Positions 10,838 to 23,650 are shown, counted from the first letter of the stretch. The stretch: DNA of 64,000 nt from Adiantum capillus-veneris (GCA_014529385.2 CM043964.1:4855997-4919996); one strand, 5' to 3'. Notes: generated by a model not told the origin, from the sequence alone. Made by a program: numbers and translations.

Positions 10838-11475
10838 AGTATCCTATTACCCTAGGACTAAAGCGTTATAGTACATAGCCATTAGCACATAATGCTTATG
10901 TATGTATTAGATAAGGCAGCCTAATCACTCTATGACCCTAAGGCCATAGAGTTCTCTATTAACATGAAGGTGCCAAAAGATGAGCATATTGTCCTTACCT
11001 AAGGAAACTTGACCACCCTATGGTTTTCGGGCCATAGGGTTCCTTGTCAACTTAAGCATGCAACAAGATGTATGGAACAAGCTTTTGTAATATTTTAAAT
11101 CTTCTTGTATCTTGAAACCATAAGCATTCTCACAAGAGATTCCAAAGAGCATCCTATGACCCTAGGACTAAAGGGTTATAGTACATATCCATTAGTACAT
11201 AATGCTTATGTATCTATTAGATAAGGCAGCCTAACCACTCTATGACCCTAAGGCCATAGGGTTCTCTATTAACATGAAGGTGCCAAAAGATGAGCATATG
11301 GTCCTTACCTAAGGAAACTTGACCACCCTATGGTCTTAGGGCCATAGGGTTCCTTGTCAACTTAAGCGTGCAACAAGATGTATGGAACAAGCTTTTGTAA
11401 TATTTTGGCATCTACAAATGATCTTTGGAATCTCTTGTGAGAGTGCTTATGGTTTCAAGATACAAGAGGATTTAA
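10838..11475. repeat. 310-bp direct duplication with flanking 53-nt inverted arms
   Basis: Sequence 10838-11096 is repeated at 11148-11406 (offset 310). The 53-nt segment between the copies (11095-11147) is present in reverse complement at 11423-11475 with two mismatches. The arm sequence also resembles the 3' end of the phosphatase-like gene (about 9577-9635). Confidence 0.85.
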
Positions 11476-13823
11476 AAAATTAAAAGTCTTTTTTACCATT
11501 TGATATTTTTTTATATGTTTACTGAATGTAGCTACATGAAGCCAAATTGTAAGAACCTTGCTATTTGTTTTTATGCAAAGCACCCTATGGTCTCAATGCA
11601 ATAGGGCACCACCTCTATCTTCTACAAGACCTTTACCAATTGTAACTATAAGAAGCCACATGATTTTCACTCCATGACATTTGCACCCTATTAACATAAG
11701 GCCACAAGGTGGTATAATTGATTCCACAAATCACTTACTGTGTGTGGCTTGGATTTAGCACCCTATGATCCTAAGTTCAAGGAGGTTACTTCCAAGTCAC
11801 AAAGTAAAAAGCAAAAGCCTCTATATTGAGAACTGCAAAGAAAAACATAAGCCTATTTGTTCACACTTAGGCTCAATTTAATGATAGCTAAAAAAGAAGG
11901 CCTATTTTTTTTAGGGAAAAGAAAACCTTTTTGAGAATCTTCTGAAGTGTTTATCATTTTAAATTACCACTCCACAATTTTAATGTCAAAAGAATCCAAG
12001 GGATTTGCATCATATGCTATTAAACCCCTATGACCTTGAGACTATAAGACAAACAAGGTGCTTTTTCTAAAATGTACCACAAAAGTTGTCATGTAACATA
12101 TTGGGTGCCATGTGTAGAATGTGCTGATTGTTTTATAATCACAATTTGATTATTGACTGTATGATCATACATGTTAAAATGATATTATATTTTTTGAAGG
12201 ATTCCAAATATGAAGAAAAAGAGTTTAAACATAACTTGATCTTTGTTGTACTCATCATGCATCATAAATATCATCCACCAAAACTTTTGGTGTTGTATAT
12301 ATTTTCAATCTTTTTATTTAATGAGAACATGCATGTTATAGCTTGAAACGTAACAAAGATTTGAATTTGTGAGGTGCATCTTATTATGAGGATACTTTTC
12401 TTATTTAAATAGCATTGTAAGTTAATGGTTTAATATTTATGGCATATTGCTATGGTTTCTTTCTTAGTAAAGTTTTTTTTGGGAGTGATATAAACTACCA
12501 ATTATTGTTTATAAATGTTATTGCTACAAAAATGGTGTTTGTTTAACACCCTCAAACTTGGAGATACCATACTCTTTGTACTTAGTAATTTGTTTGATAT
12601 AAGATCAAGATCATCAATTTTTTTGAAAAGAGTGGAGTACTACAAAAAGGTGTTTGTTTAACACCCTCTATCTTGAAGACACCATACTCTTTGTACTTAG
12701 TGCTTTGTTTCACATGAGACCAGCACCTGTTGGTAATCTTTGTGTCTACAATTCATATGATTTGGCATAATCGATGTACAAAATTTTATGGTAGTCACAA
12801 CAAATTGTGTTTTTAAACATGTCTTTTCCTAGAGACAACAACTCTAAGATCTTCCATTAAAGTCTTACAACATGTATTAAGGAGTAGATATAGCATATTT
12901 GTATAGAATCTTAATCTCATGACCACAAAATTATATGGAAAGTTCTTATATTGTATTTCTATGTAAAGAAAAAATTGTACTTAAAACTATAAAGTTATAT
13001 TTATGTAAGTGTCTCATATAACAACTTACGGTCACAAAAGAGATATAGTGCCATAAGTAGGATGTTATGATCTTAGGACCATAGGATACTTTAATATTAC
13101 TATTTAGGTTTTCTAATTGCTAAATATTAGTTATGGTTCTATTATACAATATTAAAATGTAATTAAAACTTGATAGTGTTGCAAAGTTAAGACATTTTAT
13201 TTCTATAAGTGTCTCATGTTACATTATAGGACACAAAATATATCAAATGGCACTATAAGTGCCATATGTGGCATCTTATGGTCTTAGGGCCATAGGGTAC
13301 TCTATAGTATTGTTAAGCTTTTCCAATTGCTAAATGTTAGTTATGGTGTAATTGGTATTTGATAGTGATGCAAAGTAAAGACTTAGTACTTTGCTATACA
13401 AGCAAATTAAGGTCATTGATATTATAAGAACATTTGATATTGGTGCAATAAACCTATATAGCTTAGTAGCCATCTTATTGGGTGTTGTTGGATACCTCTT
13501 CTTTTAAGATGCCATCTCTAAAAGCCTTGATTAAAGTTTTAAAAGCATTTATTGATTGCAAATCCTTTTGCTTTAACTTACATTAGTGGTTTTATTATAG
13601 ATTATTAAGTAGAAAAATAAAAATAATAGGTAGAATGTTGACATCACATCTAGACTAACGAGAAATTGAGCCTTAAAAGAGTTAAATAACACAATCTTGA
13701 CATCCCAATTAGCATTTGGGAAACGGGATTTTCCCAAATTATCTAAAATGGTGTTAGAATATGATGGAGGGATCATCTAGCAAGTAGTGGTTCAATAGAA
13801 ATCAATGGTAGAGAAGTTTCCAT
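11476..13823. other. AT-rich stretch without a recognisable gene
   Basis: I see no gene. A short tandem duplication (ACAAAAA, then GGTGTTTGTTTAACACCCTC, then ACCATACTCTTTGTACTTAG) occurs at about 12524 and 12640. A related pair of phrases ending in CTTAGG(G/A)CCATAGG is at about 13070 and 13282, the last members of the palindrome family. Confidence 0.6.
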
Positions 13824-15110
13824 GTGCCGAGGTTGCCATATCATGCTAAGGCTAAACTACGTTCATATGAGGAAGTTAGCAAGCATATGAAAGAGGGTGC
13901 TGAGGATACCAAGAAAAGGAAGAGGGAATCTCACAAAGTTCCAACGACCACTTTGCAGTATGAAACATTATACAAATTCATTGCAGAGACCATTGACCTA
14001 AAGAATAATCTTACCTATGTTTTTGAAAGTCAATAGATAGCCAAGGTGAAGAGCCAAGTGTATTCAAAGCGTGGTATGCATGGCAAATTTTGTACTCAGC
14101 AACCTGTATCTCAACAGATCCCAATGCAAATAAAGTCTGGGATAAGGTTGCCGGGAGAGTGGATGGCACAAGTCAAGCTATTGGGCAATAGGATGTTGAA
14201 CGTCAAGAAACAGATTGAGGACACTACTGAAGAAAGCACTAATTTGGCCATAGTCACTATAAGGCCAAAGTGGATAGCAGCCCAGGCAGAAGCTAGCACA
14301 ACTAGACCTAGCACCAATGATAGCACTAAGCCACCTAAAAGGAAACAAAAGATATTACCTTTTTTGAACCTGTTAAAGGTGAAATATACGACTCCAAGCA
14401 AGACTACTAAAGGGGTATAGGGCCAAGGCACTTCAACAAATCAACCCAATGAATTGGCTCAGACTCTACCAACATCAATTGAGAAAAACAACACTACTAG
14501 AGATCAATACCCATGAGCTGACACCGCGAACAAGGATACATCATGGTCCCAGTTAGCGTTAATCCCTCCTCCACCACAACCAACTTGATTGGACATCCTA
14601 CAGAGGCTCCAAAAAAAAACATCTTCATGGGAGAATGGTCATCCAATAGGTAGATAAGGCATTGGTGCCTTATCCCACTCCCCTCATTGTATATGAGACC
14701 TCTCAAATTGACGTGGTACCATCACATATGGATGTGTAGCCACCATGATGTCTAGATGGTACACAATTGTGAATGTCATGGGACTGATGATAGAAGCATA
14801 GCAAACGGTTCCTAGTTCGGTGATAATTGAACTACAGACAGAACTTCGAGAAACCAAAACCAAGCAAGAGAAGACAAAGAAAGAAATGGAGCAACTCAAT
14901 ACCAAAATACTAGAACTTTCCATTGAGCATAACAAAAATACAAGGATAATGGCTTCACAATAGAAAGAGATTGAAACACTTCAAAGTTTCAATAGACTAC
15001 TAATGGACAAGAAATGGGTCGCATAAGAGACAAGGGAGGGTCAAGGACAGGAAAACATGCTTGAAAGCACTACTTGCCAATTATAGCACCCCGAACAAGC
15101 CATTACAATA
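13824..15110 (+). pseudogene. Old pseudogene, one frame with scattered stops, coiled-coil segment
   Basis: A single frame stays readable from 13824 to about 15110, interrupted by isolated stops (14034, 14418, 14514, 14586 and later ones). The readable part has a basic segment (ETIDLKNNLTYVFESQ, then KPPKRKQK) and, from about 14815, a heptad-rich stretch like IELQTELRETKTKQEKTKK. Several stops can be explained by C-to-T changes in CAA, CAG or CGA codons. I do not recognise the family; a decayed retroelement gag is possible. Confidence 0.4.
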
Positions 15111-15722
15111 AAGAATATATATCTATCAATCCTTGGTAGTTATAGCTAATGTTGATGGGAACATTAACTTGAATATCGAGGATTTACAATAGAGACATAT
15201 CTATTTGAATCCTTGGTAGTTATAGCTAATGTTGATGGGAACCTTAACTTCAATTAGTGAAATCAATGAAATCTGATCTTGAAGGTAAATCTGAGCAACA
15301 CACAACAACCTTGGTGAACCAAGTGTGGTGGAATATATAAAGAACCGGGATTCTAATGACGGTGAGGAAGAGAATGATGATGACCACGAGTAGGGGGATG
15401 GCATTGGAGTAGACTATAACAATGATGATGATGATCAACCCCCTCCAAGCTCAGTAGTTGGCGACAAAGGCCAAACCAACATTGGAATTGGGCTAAACAA
15501 CTAGGATAGTCAAAACTCAGAAGCAAGATCAGACCCATCCTAGTCAAGATCAACAACAAGAACAATAGTAGAATCACTCTAAAGAGCAAAGGAAATCTTG
15601 TGCCATGGACTTGGCTACACAACAAGCCATTGTTTCATAAAGGCTAGTGAATCAGCTTCAGGACAAGGGTAAAGGCATTCAAATTGATCCTAGCTCGCAT
15701 TCATATCCACATCACTCTAATG

Positions 15723-16465
15723 CCCTACCAATGTTAAACAAGAAGTTGAGGAGGCAAAAGGCTCTAAAAGTTCATGAATTTATCCATGATAAAACAATAT
15801 ATACAAGCTATGAGTGATTCCAGATGCTATTTGTAGGAGCATCCAAAATGGTCCGAGACTAGAATTGAGACACTACTATGATCATCATGTATGCTAGTTA
15901 CCCCCTCATCCTAGTTGTGTTTAAGTTTTGGATGAGGTGCATGAATGGTTTCCGAGAGCTGAAGACGTTATAGTCAATCCCCACATAAAGGACCCATCCA
16001 TAGCTGTGATCTCAAGAGTCTTGGACTACAAGTAGATATGCTATTAGGCAATAACTAGGCAATTTACAAATTCCCTACCAACATTAAACAAGAAGTTGAG
16101 AAGGCAAAAGGCTCTAAAAGTTCATGAATTTATCCATGATAAAACAATATATACAAGCTATGAGTGATTCAAGATGCTATTTGTAGGAGCCTGCAAAATG
16201 GTCCAAGACTAGAAATCAATACACTACTATGATCATCATGTATGCTAGTTACCCCCTCATACTAGTTGTGTTTAAGTTCTGGATAAGGTGCACGAATGGT
16301 TTCAGACAGCTGAAGACGTTATAGTCAATCCCCACATAAAGGACCCATCCATAGTTGTGATCTCAAGAGTCTTGGACTACAACTAGATAGGCTATTAGGC
16401 AATAAAGGACCCATCCATATTTGATCTCAAGAGTCTTGGACTACAACTAGATATGCTATTAGGCA
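15723..16465 (+). repeat. 350-bp tandem duplication with a short third copy
   Basis: CCCTACCAATGTTAAACAAG at 15723 recurs at 16073 and the match continues for almost the full 350 bp. A third partial unit of about 64 bp (GGACCCATCCATA ... CTATTAGGCAATAA) follows at about 16402-16465. The unit probably derives from the same decayed coding region. Confidence 0.85.
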
Positions 16466-16774
16466 ATAAGCCAACTTACAACTGCGTAAAAGATACTAGA
16501 ACTAGATTAAGAACATGCTTGTTAAGATATAAATTGCAAGGGGATCTATACATTAGAAACCCAAGATGCTCTTGGAATCTAATGCCACCAATAGCAGAGG
16601 GCTATAAACTAGAATGAACTTCATCAAATTTGCTCCCGATTCTTCAGTGCTTATGTGTGCCTTACCTGGTAAAGAGGTTGAGCTCCCTAGATATATTGAA
16701 CTCGCTCATTAGCAAACATGTACTAAGATAGTGGAGGGACTAAGAGACTCGTATGAAGGAGCTATGATCTTGGC

Positions 16775-16797
16775 GGGGGGGGGGGGGGGGGGGGGGG
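16775..16797 (+). repeat. Uninterrupted run of 23 G
   Basis: Twenty-three consecutive G residues follow TTGGC and precede TACTACAATT. The run could form a G-quadruplex, and its length is prone to replication slippage and assembly error. Confidence 0.9.
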
Positions 16798-17221
16798 TAC
16801 TACAATTAAATAATACCTATCACATGAGTTCAACATTGGGGGTTATTGTATTCTATATCCTTTCACATTTTTACATACGAGAGGGTGTTGACAAAATATT
16901 CTTGGAAAAAAATTTACAAATTGAATAGGAAAAGGGTCCTTTTAATTTGTGAGAAATTCACAGCTAGGGGGTTTTATAAATAGTGCTTGAAAGCACGTGA
17001 TAAATAGGTTTTACATATAGTGAGCCCCCGAGGCTATGATTGAATGGACAACATGGAATCAAGTCTTGGATGAAGATCAAGTGGATGATCTTGTTCACAC
17101 TCTATAGAACTTCAAGCTAAGAATGGGGTAGTGGCGAACTCAAATTCACCACCTCATAAAGATTGCTAATCAGCTTATTCTCCAACTCAGAGTTGAGGCA
17201 ACCAAAATCCCAAAAAAGGAG

Positions 17222-17470
17222 TTGGCAAATAGGCCAACTTCTGAACCACAATTCAGGGAGATGGCTGAAGTTCTCTTTGAAGCCAAGGTTAAATGCAATC
17301 AGCCACTTTCTAAAGGTTGGATCCATATAGCCGCATATTGTCACAAGATACCTAGAGCTAGACTCACTAAAGGAATTAGAACCATGTACAATCTTGATAT
17401 GGAAACCGTGAATGTCCTAGTACCTTATGAGTTAGAAGTGAAAACGACGTGCAAGGACCGACCCGAGTAG
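17222..17470 (+). pseudogene. Unrecognised ORF remnant
   Basis: This is an open frame of about 80 codons without a clear start. The frame opens again before and after with stops, as in the preceding decayed coding stretch. No motif is recognised; gag-like residue of an old retroelement is the most likely source. Confidence 0.2.
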
Positions 17471-18684
17471 CAGGCTCTCTATCGTTTGATCTAGGAAGAA
17501 AATCAAGGGGTCTCCAGTGTGTCATAAGAGTGCTTTACAAGCCTCCAAAGAAGAAGGCTCCTGACAAAAGAAAGGAAGTCAGATGGACTAATACTCCTTA
17601 ACTGATCATATGGCTATATTGAAATCTTGAAACACTTCAAAATTTAAAGAAAGGGGGAAAGGACATGTAAATGGTGGGAACAACCTCCAAAAAAAGATTC
17701 AGATGGGTGGCTGAGCCGACTGGACTTGTAATTATCAAGGCCAATTACCACGGTAACTGATACAATCCACAATCATTTAGAGACCCAGTATGATGGCTAT
17801 AAATAGGTTCCACTATTCAATTTTAGATGCGACTTCACGATCACTACTTTGTATCTTGGAGCTCCTTATGCTCTTTGTAACTCTAATCAAGCTCGGAGCA
17901 GACGTGGCCCACATTGTTAATTATACTTTCTTACATTAATTTGGATATATTCTAGTTTCCCGCCTGAGTTTCTAGTTCAGTCTATATTTCAATTTCAGTC
18001 TCTATGTTTCATTTCAATCTTGTCTAATCTAATGATCTGAACTAACTCTAACTAACCAACCTGGAATAGTTGTCATAAGTGTTCAACTCAATCCACATTT
18101 CTTTCTCAGTCTCAGATGTAGATAACATGTAAGAAAGAAGATTGAGAGAGAGAGAAATGGAGCTTGAAAATTAGATGAAGTGATGTATGGATATTGGAAT
18201 TGTTAAATAAAAAGCACGCCTTTGATTTGCGAACGTAATTTTTTCAAGGGAAGAGAAAAAGGATTGAGCATAGAGAGGAGCTAGAAATTGACGCTTTTCA
18301 TGTTCAAGGTTGAAGTCCAAGAAATTTGGGAGCCCCCAATGGGGTTAAGTAACCCTCTTTGGGCTGCACTTAGCTTTAGCCCCCTTTTAAATGATTGGTT
18401 ACAATATTTTTGGAGTGTGCACTCTAGGTAGGCGTGGTAATACCTCTTGGTTACCCCCCTCCGTGCGAGGGGGACACCTTAGAGCTACATCCCACTTCGG
18501 GCATATGGGACATACTTTGTAGCGCCTAGAGCGCAAGAGTCAAGGGTTGCATGAACGTCCACTTTTGAATGAGATTTCCTTGCTGGGGTGCTTTCAAGAC
18601 ATGTATGTGACAGAGGCAGTATCTGGTGGGACGCAGCTCGTAGTTATTTTGTGGTGTGATCAAAGGGGCGGGCAATAACGTTAT
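17471..18684. other. No gene seen; TATA-like site and possible old LTR
   Basis: A GGCTATAAATAGG TATA-like motif lies at about 17788-17801, followed by a T-rich stretch. It could be an LTR remnant or a promoter, but no paired copy is in the window. The rest (18100-18680) has no recognisable feature. Confidence 0.25.
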
Positions 18685-20552
18685 TTGAAATATTTGAACG
18701 TCGACGACGTCCTGCCATTTAAATTTGCGTCCACTACTTCAATATCGTCTGCACCGATCGAGGTCTCTATTGCAGCTGGACGTGAATGGCGATTACACGC
18801 AATCAAAGGTGAGCACGGCCCCTTCCAGAAATTCTGTTTCATTTCTGTAATGCCCCTGGCGAATCTCTGCGCGTTAATTCCTCTTTCTCTGATCATCTCT
18901 GCTAATCCTTTTCTCTGCGTGCGTTTTGATGTGTATGCGACGTACGTGCGCTTGTGTGTGTGTGAGAGAGAGAGAGAGAGAGGAAGAGAGAGAAGCGAGA
19001 AGCGAGAGAACGCATATTGTGGGTGTATGCGTGCGTGTGGACTCGTGCGTGTGTGTATGACCAGAGAGAAGCGAGATAACGCATTCATCTTATACCTTGT
19101 TTGTAGTTAACTTCTTGCGACTGGTGTCAATGAGTTGCCTGTGGAAATTATTGGACGCATTCTGTCTCACGCGAGCTTCGTCACCATTGTTTTTGCCGCT
19201 CTCCACACCTGCCGGTTCTGGCGCAATGTTGTCAAGGAACATGTCTACAAGATTACTTGCCCTTTCCCTGTTTCTGTTTGTTCAAAATGTTCGATGTGTT
19301 ATGGCGCATAATTAGTGCTGTTGTGAAACGGGCAACAAAGCTTCGGGAGTTCTCTGTTATTGGTGGAAGCATTGATGTGGATTCTCTGGAGACTTGGTTG
19401 CAATACAGCAGAGAAACCCTTACGTCTTTCACTTTCTTGTCATGGACTAGAGGCCATGTAAATATACTGAAGAGCCATGGCTTCCATCAATTGCGAGAGC
19501 ATAGAGCACTTTTGAGTGGGGCAGTGCAACCATATCTACACAGGATCTGACTAACTGTTCTTTGCTGCCTTCTCTTGCGTTGCTTACACTTGATGGACAC
19601 CAACACACTCTAGTGCTGAGATGGGAGGATATCCAGCTACTCTTCTAATACTCACTCAAGCTATAGACTGTTTTCTTGAGTGACATTCTTGTTACAAACG
19701 CACCATCTAGAGTTGTGTTGAACTTGCCTTCATCCCTGAAGAACCTCGAGATAAAGAGGATCTTTAATTACTCTGTTGATCATGGTGCCGTCTAAAACCC
19801 TACAGAGCCGACCACTCTTGTGCTGCATGCTGATAACCTAGAGTTCTTGTACTTGAAGGGCGTTTCAATCCGAAAGCGCATGTCAGTAGAGGTGCAGCTT
19901 ACAACGTCTAATTCTAAGAGACTTTCAACATATTGAGCGGTTCCACTTTGCAGATACTTTACAGGGTCTTGTTCTCTGGAATGTTGATATCAAACATCTG
20001 GCAGCAGTGACTTTGACGTCTTTAACGAAATTGACACTCTTCAACGACAGCATTCATCTATCCACAATGTGGCCTACATATAGAAAACTTCGTTTCCGGG
20101 AGGAAAGTGTCTGCATGAAGTTAACAGAACTGCCGCTGCTGCGTGGTTTTCTCGAATATTCTATTGAGAATCTGAATGCAATTGCAGATCGGTTTCCAGA
20201 GTTGTGCTCTTTATCACTCTATATTCATGAGGACGGCAAGCTGTTTAAAGACTCTGTAAGGGATCTACAAGCTGTGTTTGGGCGGCTGACTGATCTTGAG
20301 CTGGATCTGGACTATAGAGTAACCGACCATGAGCGTTTGGTAGGAGGGATTCTCGAGCTGTTACAATGCTGCTCAAATTTGAAGTGTCTGGCCGTCAATC
20401 TTGAGCGCCGCCTGCAGGTTGAAAGAAAGAAGTTCCCGCGCAAACTAGCTTCTTGCCTAAAACGCCTCATCCATTCCGACCGGCCAGATGCGGAGGTGAC
20501 AGTTACCACAAGTTCGAATCAAAAAATGGGGCTACGAATAGTGGTGGGTTGA
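18685..20552 (+). pseudogene. F-box/LRR-type pseudogene
   Basis: At 19126-19312 the frame reads NELPVEIIGRILSHASF, then AALHTCRFWRNVV, a good F-box (LP-E-I-I-IL...C--W) that would bind Skp1 in an SCF ubiquitin ligase. A TAA ends it at 19312. Downstream frames (19317-19550 and 20007-20552) carry leucine-rich segments such as LREFSVIGG, LTSLTKLTLFND, FPELCSLSLYI and LTDLELDLD, typical of plant F-box/LRR proteins, but separated by frame changes and stops. The likely first exon (18685-18810) ends at a GGTGAGC donor; the intron to about 19106 contains a (GA)n tract and ends TTTGTAG. At least two frameshifts make it a pseudogene. Confidence 0.6.
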
Positions 20553-20955
20553 AGTCACGGCTAGAAAAATACATTTTCTCAAACCTGTCAAAATAAGGGG
20601 AAACTTGAATTTCTCCCGGTTTTTAGGTCAAATTTGAAGCTTTTCCGGTAATTACACTAAAACTTGTGTAAATATGCCGGTTTTCTTAAAGGCAAGCTTA
20701 ACATCTAATCAAGATTTTACAATTTCAATCGGTTAAAATACACTAGATCCTAGTTTTTTTCTAACACTGGTTGAAGTAACGTCATTGAGATGCAGTAGTT
20801 TCTGGTTCTTTGGACGTCATACTTAATGCTTAAACATACTTCAATCTTTTGCCCCCCCCCCCTGCGGGCTCCCCCATTTTGGCAGAACGAATGCATATAA
20901 TATATGGAGCAGAGTCCAGACTAATTTTACTATGTTGAATTTTGCACGCCCTCTG
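20553..20955. other. 3' flank of the F-box pseudogene, no gene
   Basis: No coding signal is visible. A run of ten C lies at about 20854-20863. The last five bases, CTCTG (20951-20955), are the target-site copy of the copia-like insertion; the flank resumes after 38139. Confidence 0.7.
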
Positions 20956-21099
20956 TGTTAGAGGATTAATCCATGTCATCACACCAGTCGGCAACCAACA
21001 CGTGTTCAGATGCCAAACGGCCCGCATTCCCATGAATCAACGGAAGTGAACCGTATTGTAATTTCCATACGTCCTGTATATAAGTGTGTGTTCCCTAAT
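20956..21099 (+). repeat. Copia-like 5' LTR, left part
   Basis: This matches 37830-37976 closely and includes TATATAAG at about 21076. The LTR is interrupted after CTAAT by the gypsy insertion and continues at 35727. Confidence 0.85.
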
Positions 21100-21428
21100 T
21101 GTTAACCCTCACGGACACCCTATCACCTACGACGGACGTTGTAACCTACGGCGGACATTGTATTATTTATTTGGTAGTGTCAGGTACCGGGCTTGTCGGT
21201 CCATTAGGAAAAGGGTAAGAGTGATCGCCGATGAGAAGCGCACTCTAACTGGAACATTCAAGGGATTAGTTGGCTAAGCATGGAGCGCCCAAGTGTGAAT
21301 GGGGCGAGCTCATATAAAAGTCAACTAAACTTAAAATTCACTCATTCTTTCATTTGTGCAATAGAAGAGTGCTCTTGCTCCATCTCCATCTCCATCTCCA
21401 TCTTCTTCTTCTTCACCTCCTTGTGTGT

Positions 21429-21501
<73 letters not shown>

Positions 21502-21744
21502 TGGGCGATCGAGCATTACAAAGGCACGACGGTGGTGGCGAAGCGGTTGAACGCGACGAAGCGACGGCTCCTTCTTCTTCGAGACGAGGAATCCTCCACG
21601 AAGCAAGCGTAGAGCGGTGAGTGACACACCATCGCCTTCTTTGAGCTTACTAGTTTAGGTTTGTTGTGTGCTTGGAGCCATTTGTGGCTCGCACACGGTG
21701 TATCGGCACGTTCTTTGCATTGATACGTGCGACATACGCGCACA
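21100..21744 (+). repeat. Gypsy element A 5' LTR
   Basis: It is 645 bp, TG...CA. TATA-like CATATAAAAG at 21311 lies about 100 bp before a (GT)n(GA)n tract (21421-21500). It pairs with 35113-35721. Confidence 0.92.
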
Positions 21745-21748
21745 TTTT

Positions 21749-21766
21749 TGGCGCCGTTGCCGGGGA
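21749..21766 (+). promoter_or_regulatory. Primer binding site, tRNA-Asp type
   Basis: TGGCGCCGTTGCCGGGGA starts four bases after the 5' LTR. Its complement ends in GGCGCCA, the tRNA-Asp acceptor end with CCA. Confidence 0.85.
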
Positions 21767-22762
21767 ATGCCATACATGAAGCTCGAGTAGCACTCTGTGC
21801 TTCTCCGTGGTGCAATTTCTATTGTAGGAAAGGTAAGGAAGGAGTGTGTGTGTGTTGAGAAGAGGGATTTGGTGTTATATTGTGTGTTTTTTTAGTTAAT
21901 GGAGATTTCAAAGGTTTTGTGTTTATTCTCTGTGTATTAAGGTAGTTAGTTTTCTTTGTTAATGGAAATTTCAAAGGTTCTGTGTTTATTCTTTGTGTAT
22001 TAAGGTAGTTAGTTTTCTGTGTATAGTAAGTAGGAAGTAGATTAGTGAGAGTTAATAGAGTGTGTTAGTGTATAAGAGTAGGTATATTAGTTAATAGAGT
22101 GTGTCAGTGTATAAGAGTAGGTATATTAGTTAGAAATAGGTAGATAGAGTGTGTGTGTGCTATCGCGTAGGCCACGGCAACCTTATCCTTTTTTTTTAAA
22201 AAAAATTTAAAAAAAATTTAAAAAAAATAATTTAAAGGTAGGACCGGGATCGGGAATATCTCCCACACCCAAGCCCGAGCTCACGCTCGGACGTAGGCTT
22301 CAGTCGCCTTTTAAAAAAATCAATTTTAGCTTCACACGTAGCTAAAAATCGATTTTTTGAGGACCAACGGAACGTCAGATGCCCGAAAATTGTGCTGTAA
22401 AGCACACAGCGACCCTCTAAGTGATACGCTCGTTTCGAGCTATCACACACTTTAATAAAAAAATCAAACATTAAAAAACATTAAAAAACAAGAAAAAATC
22501 AAGTAGAAAACGGGGTGCAAAACACCCACAAAACAAAGCAAGTAACCTTTGAGGGTACTTGCCGACACTTGTAGGGCACCCAAAGCACATGTATCTACGC
22601 TCTGGTCGTGTGCTAGAGTCCGAACAACTACCTAGTGCTTCGATTTACGGGGATACTCACTATCCTTCCACGCTAGGGTCTACGCCCTAGGCGGGGACCC
22701 AAGGTAGTGCAACCCAAGACCCAAATATAGCGGCTAGCGACTCTTTCTTTGACTACGATATT
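21767..22762 (+). other. Gypsy element A 5' leader with small tandem repeats
   Basis: There is no ORF of interest. A 63-bp tandem pair (AATGGAGATTTCAAAGG at 21898, repeated at 21961) and a roughly 43-bp pair (GTATAAGAGTAGGTATATTAG) precede an AAAAAAATTT-rich stretch at about 22190-22230. This is the untranslated leader before the gag ATG. Confidence 0.6.
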
Positions 22763-22960
22763 ATGGAAGAACATCTTACACAAAGCCCCGGGGGAACAAA
22801 TGAAACCGTGCCTAGCTGGGCCCAACAACCTGGAACTAGTGTTTTTAGCCGTTTGATGGAAACTTTTAGTAGAGCTACGCGCTTTAAACCTATGGCTAGT
22901 GAAGTAAAGGAAGGGGGTGGGGAAGTAGAATCACCATTCACATCTCCTGTAGACCCCACA
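22763..22960 (+). pseudogene. Gypsy element A gag, N-terminal part before the nested insertion
   Basis: The ATG at 22763 opens a frame that runs into the nested element at 22961. On the far side of that element the same frame continues from 28517/28522 when one TSD copy is counted, so the insertion split a live ORF. Confidence 0.6.
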
Positions 22961-23557
22961 TGTGAGACCGCGGGGGACTGGACCATGCAACTCTCCACCC
23001 AACCGTGCCATATATAGACTCTAGCCGCTAAATATAGCACCCCTTGACCGCATGTCCGTCCTGGCCCTTGGCCCTGCCCTTGGCCTGACATTACTCCCCC
23101 CTTGGAGAAGCGTTTTCGTCCTCGAAAACACAAGTGGTAGTATCTTCCTAAGAGCACTGCTGTTTTCCTTATTGGCATCCTCTACACGGGCCAATTGTCC
23201 GTATGACCGATACCTGGTGCAGTGAGCAGGTTCAATGAAACCAAGAGCAACATCTTGATTTTCAACATTGTTTTCCTTTTGCAACCACCCGTATGGTAAC
23301 TCATGATAACTCATGTGAGTATCTTGAAAAGCTCATAGCTACTGAAAGATAGAATAGGGAGTGTCCTCATGTCAGACTTCTGAACATTTTGGAACACACA
23401 GAACCACATGTTCACCCCTAACAAAGGTTACATGCCAACATACTGTGTCAGCACACCTACTAAGTCCTTGACTTATGAAACTATCGGTATCCAGCCCCAC
23501 CACAACAGGTGTTCAAAGTTGAAAACCTAACCTAAGAAAATTCTAGAATAAGGAGAG

Positions 23558-23650
23558 AATCACCTATTCAGAATGCATTGTGCTAACGTATGCGCTTAGC
23601 AGATCCTTTAGCACGGTTTACTAACGTATGCGCTTAGCATATCCTTTAGT
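23558..23650. repeat. Tandem pair inside the nested element
   Basis: The phrase CTAACGTATGCGCTTAGCA followed by ATCCTTTAG is present twice in a row. Confidence 0.8.

Noticed and set aside
1-11400. CRISPR-like array from the recurring palindromes
   Set aside because: Spacing is irregular (tens to hundreds of bases), spacers are themselves repeated, copies are degenerate, and the context is a plant genome.
18681-19088. Antisense ORF over the F-box pseudogene's first exon and intron
   Set aside because: It is driven by the (GA)n tract and overlaps clear sense-strand splice signals.
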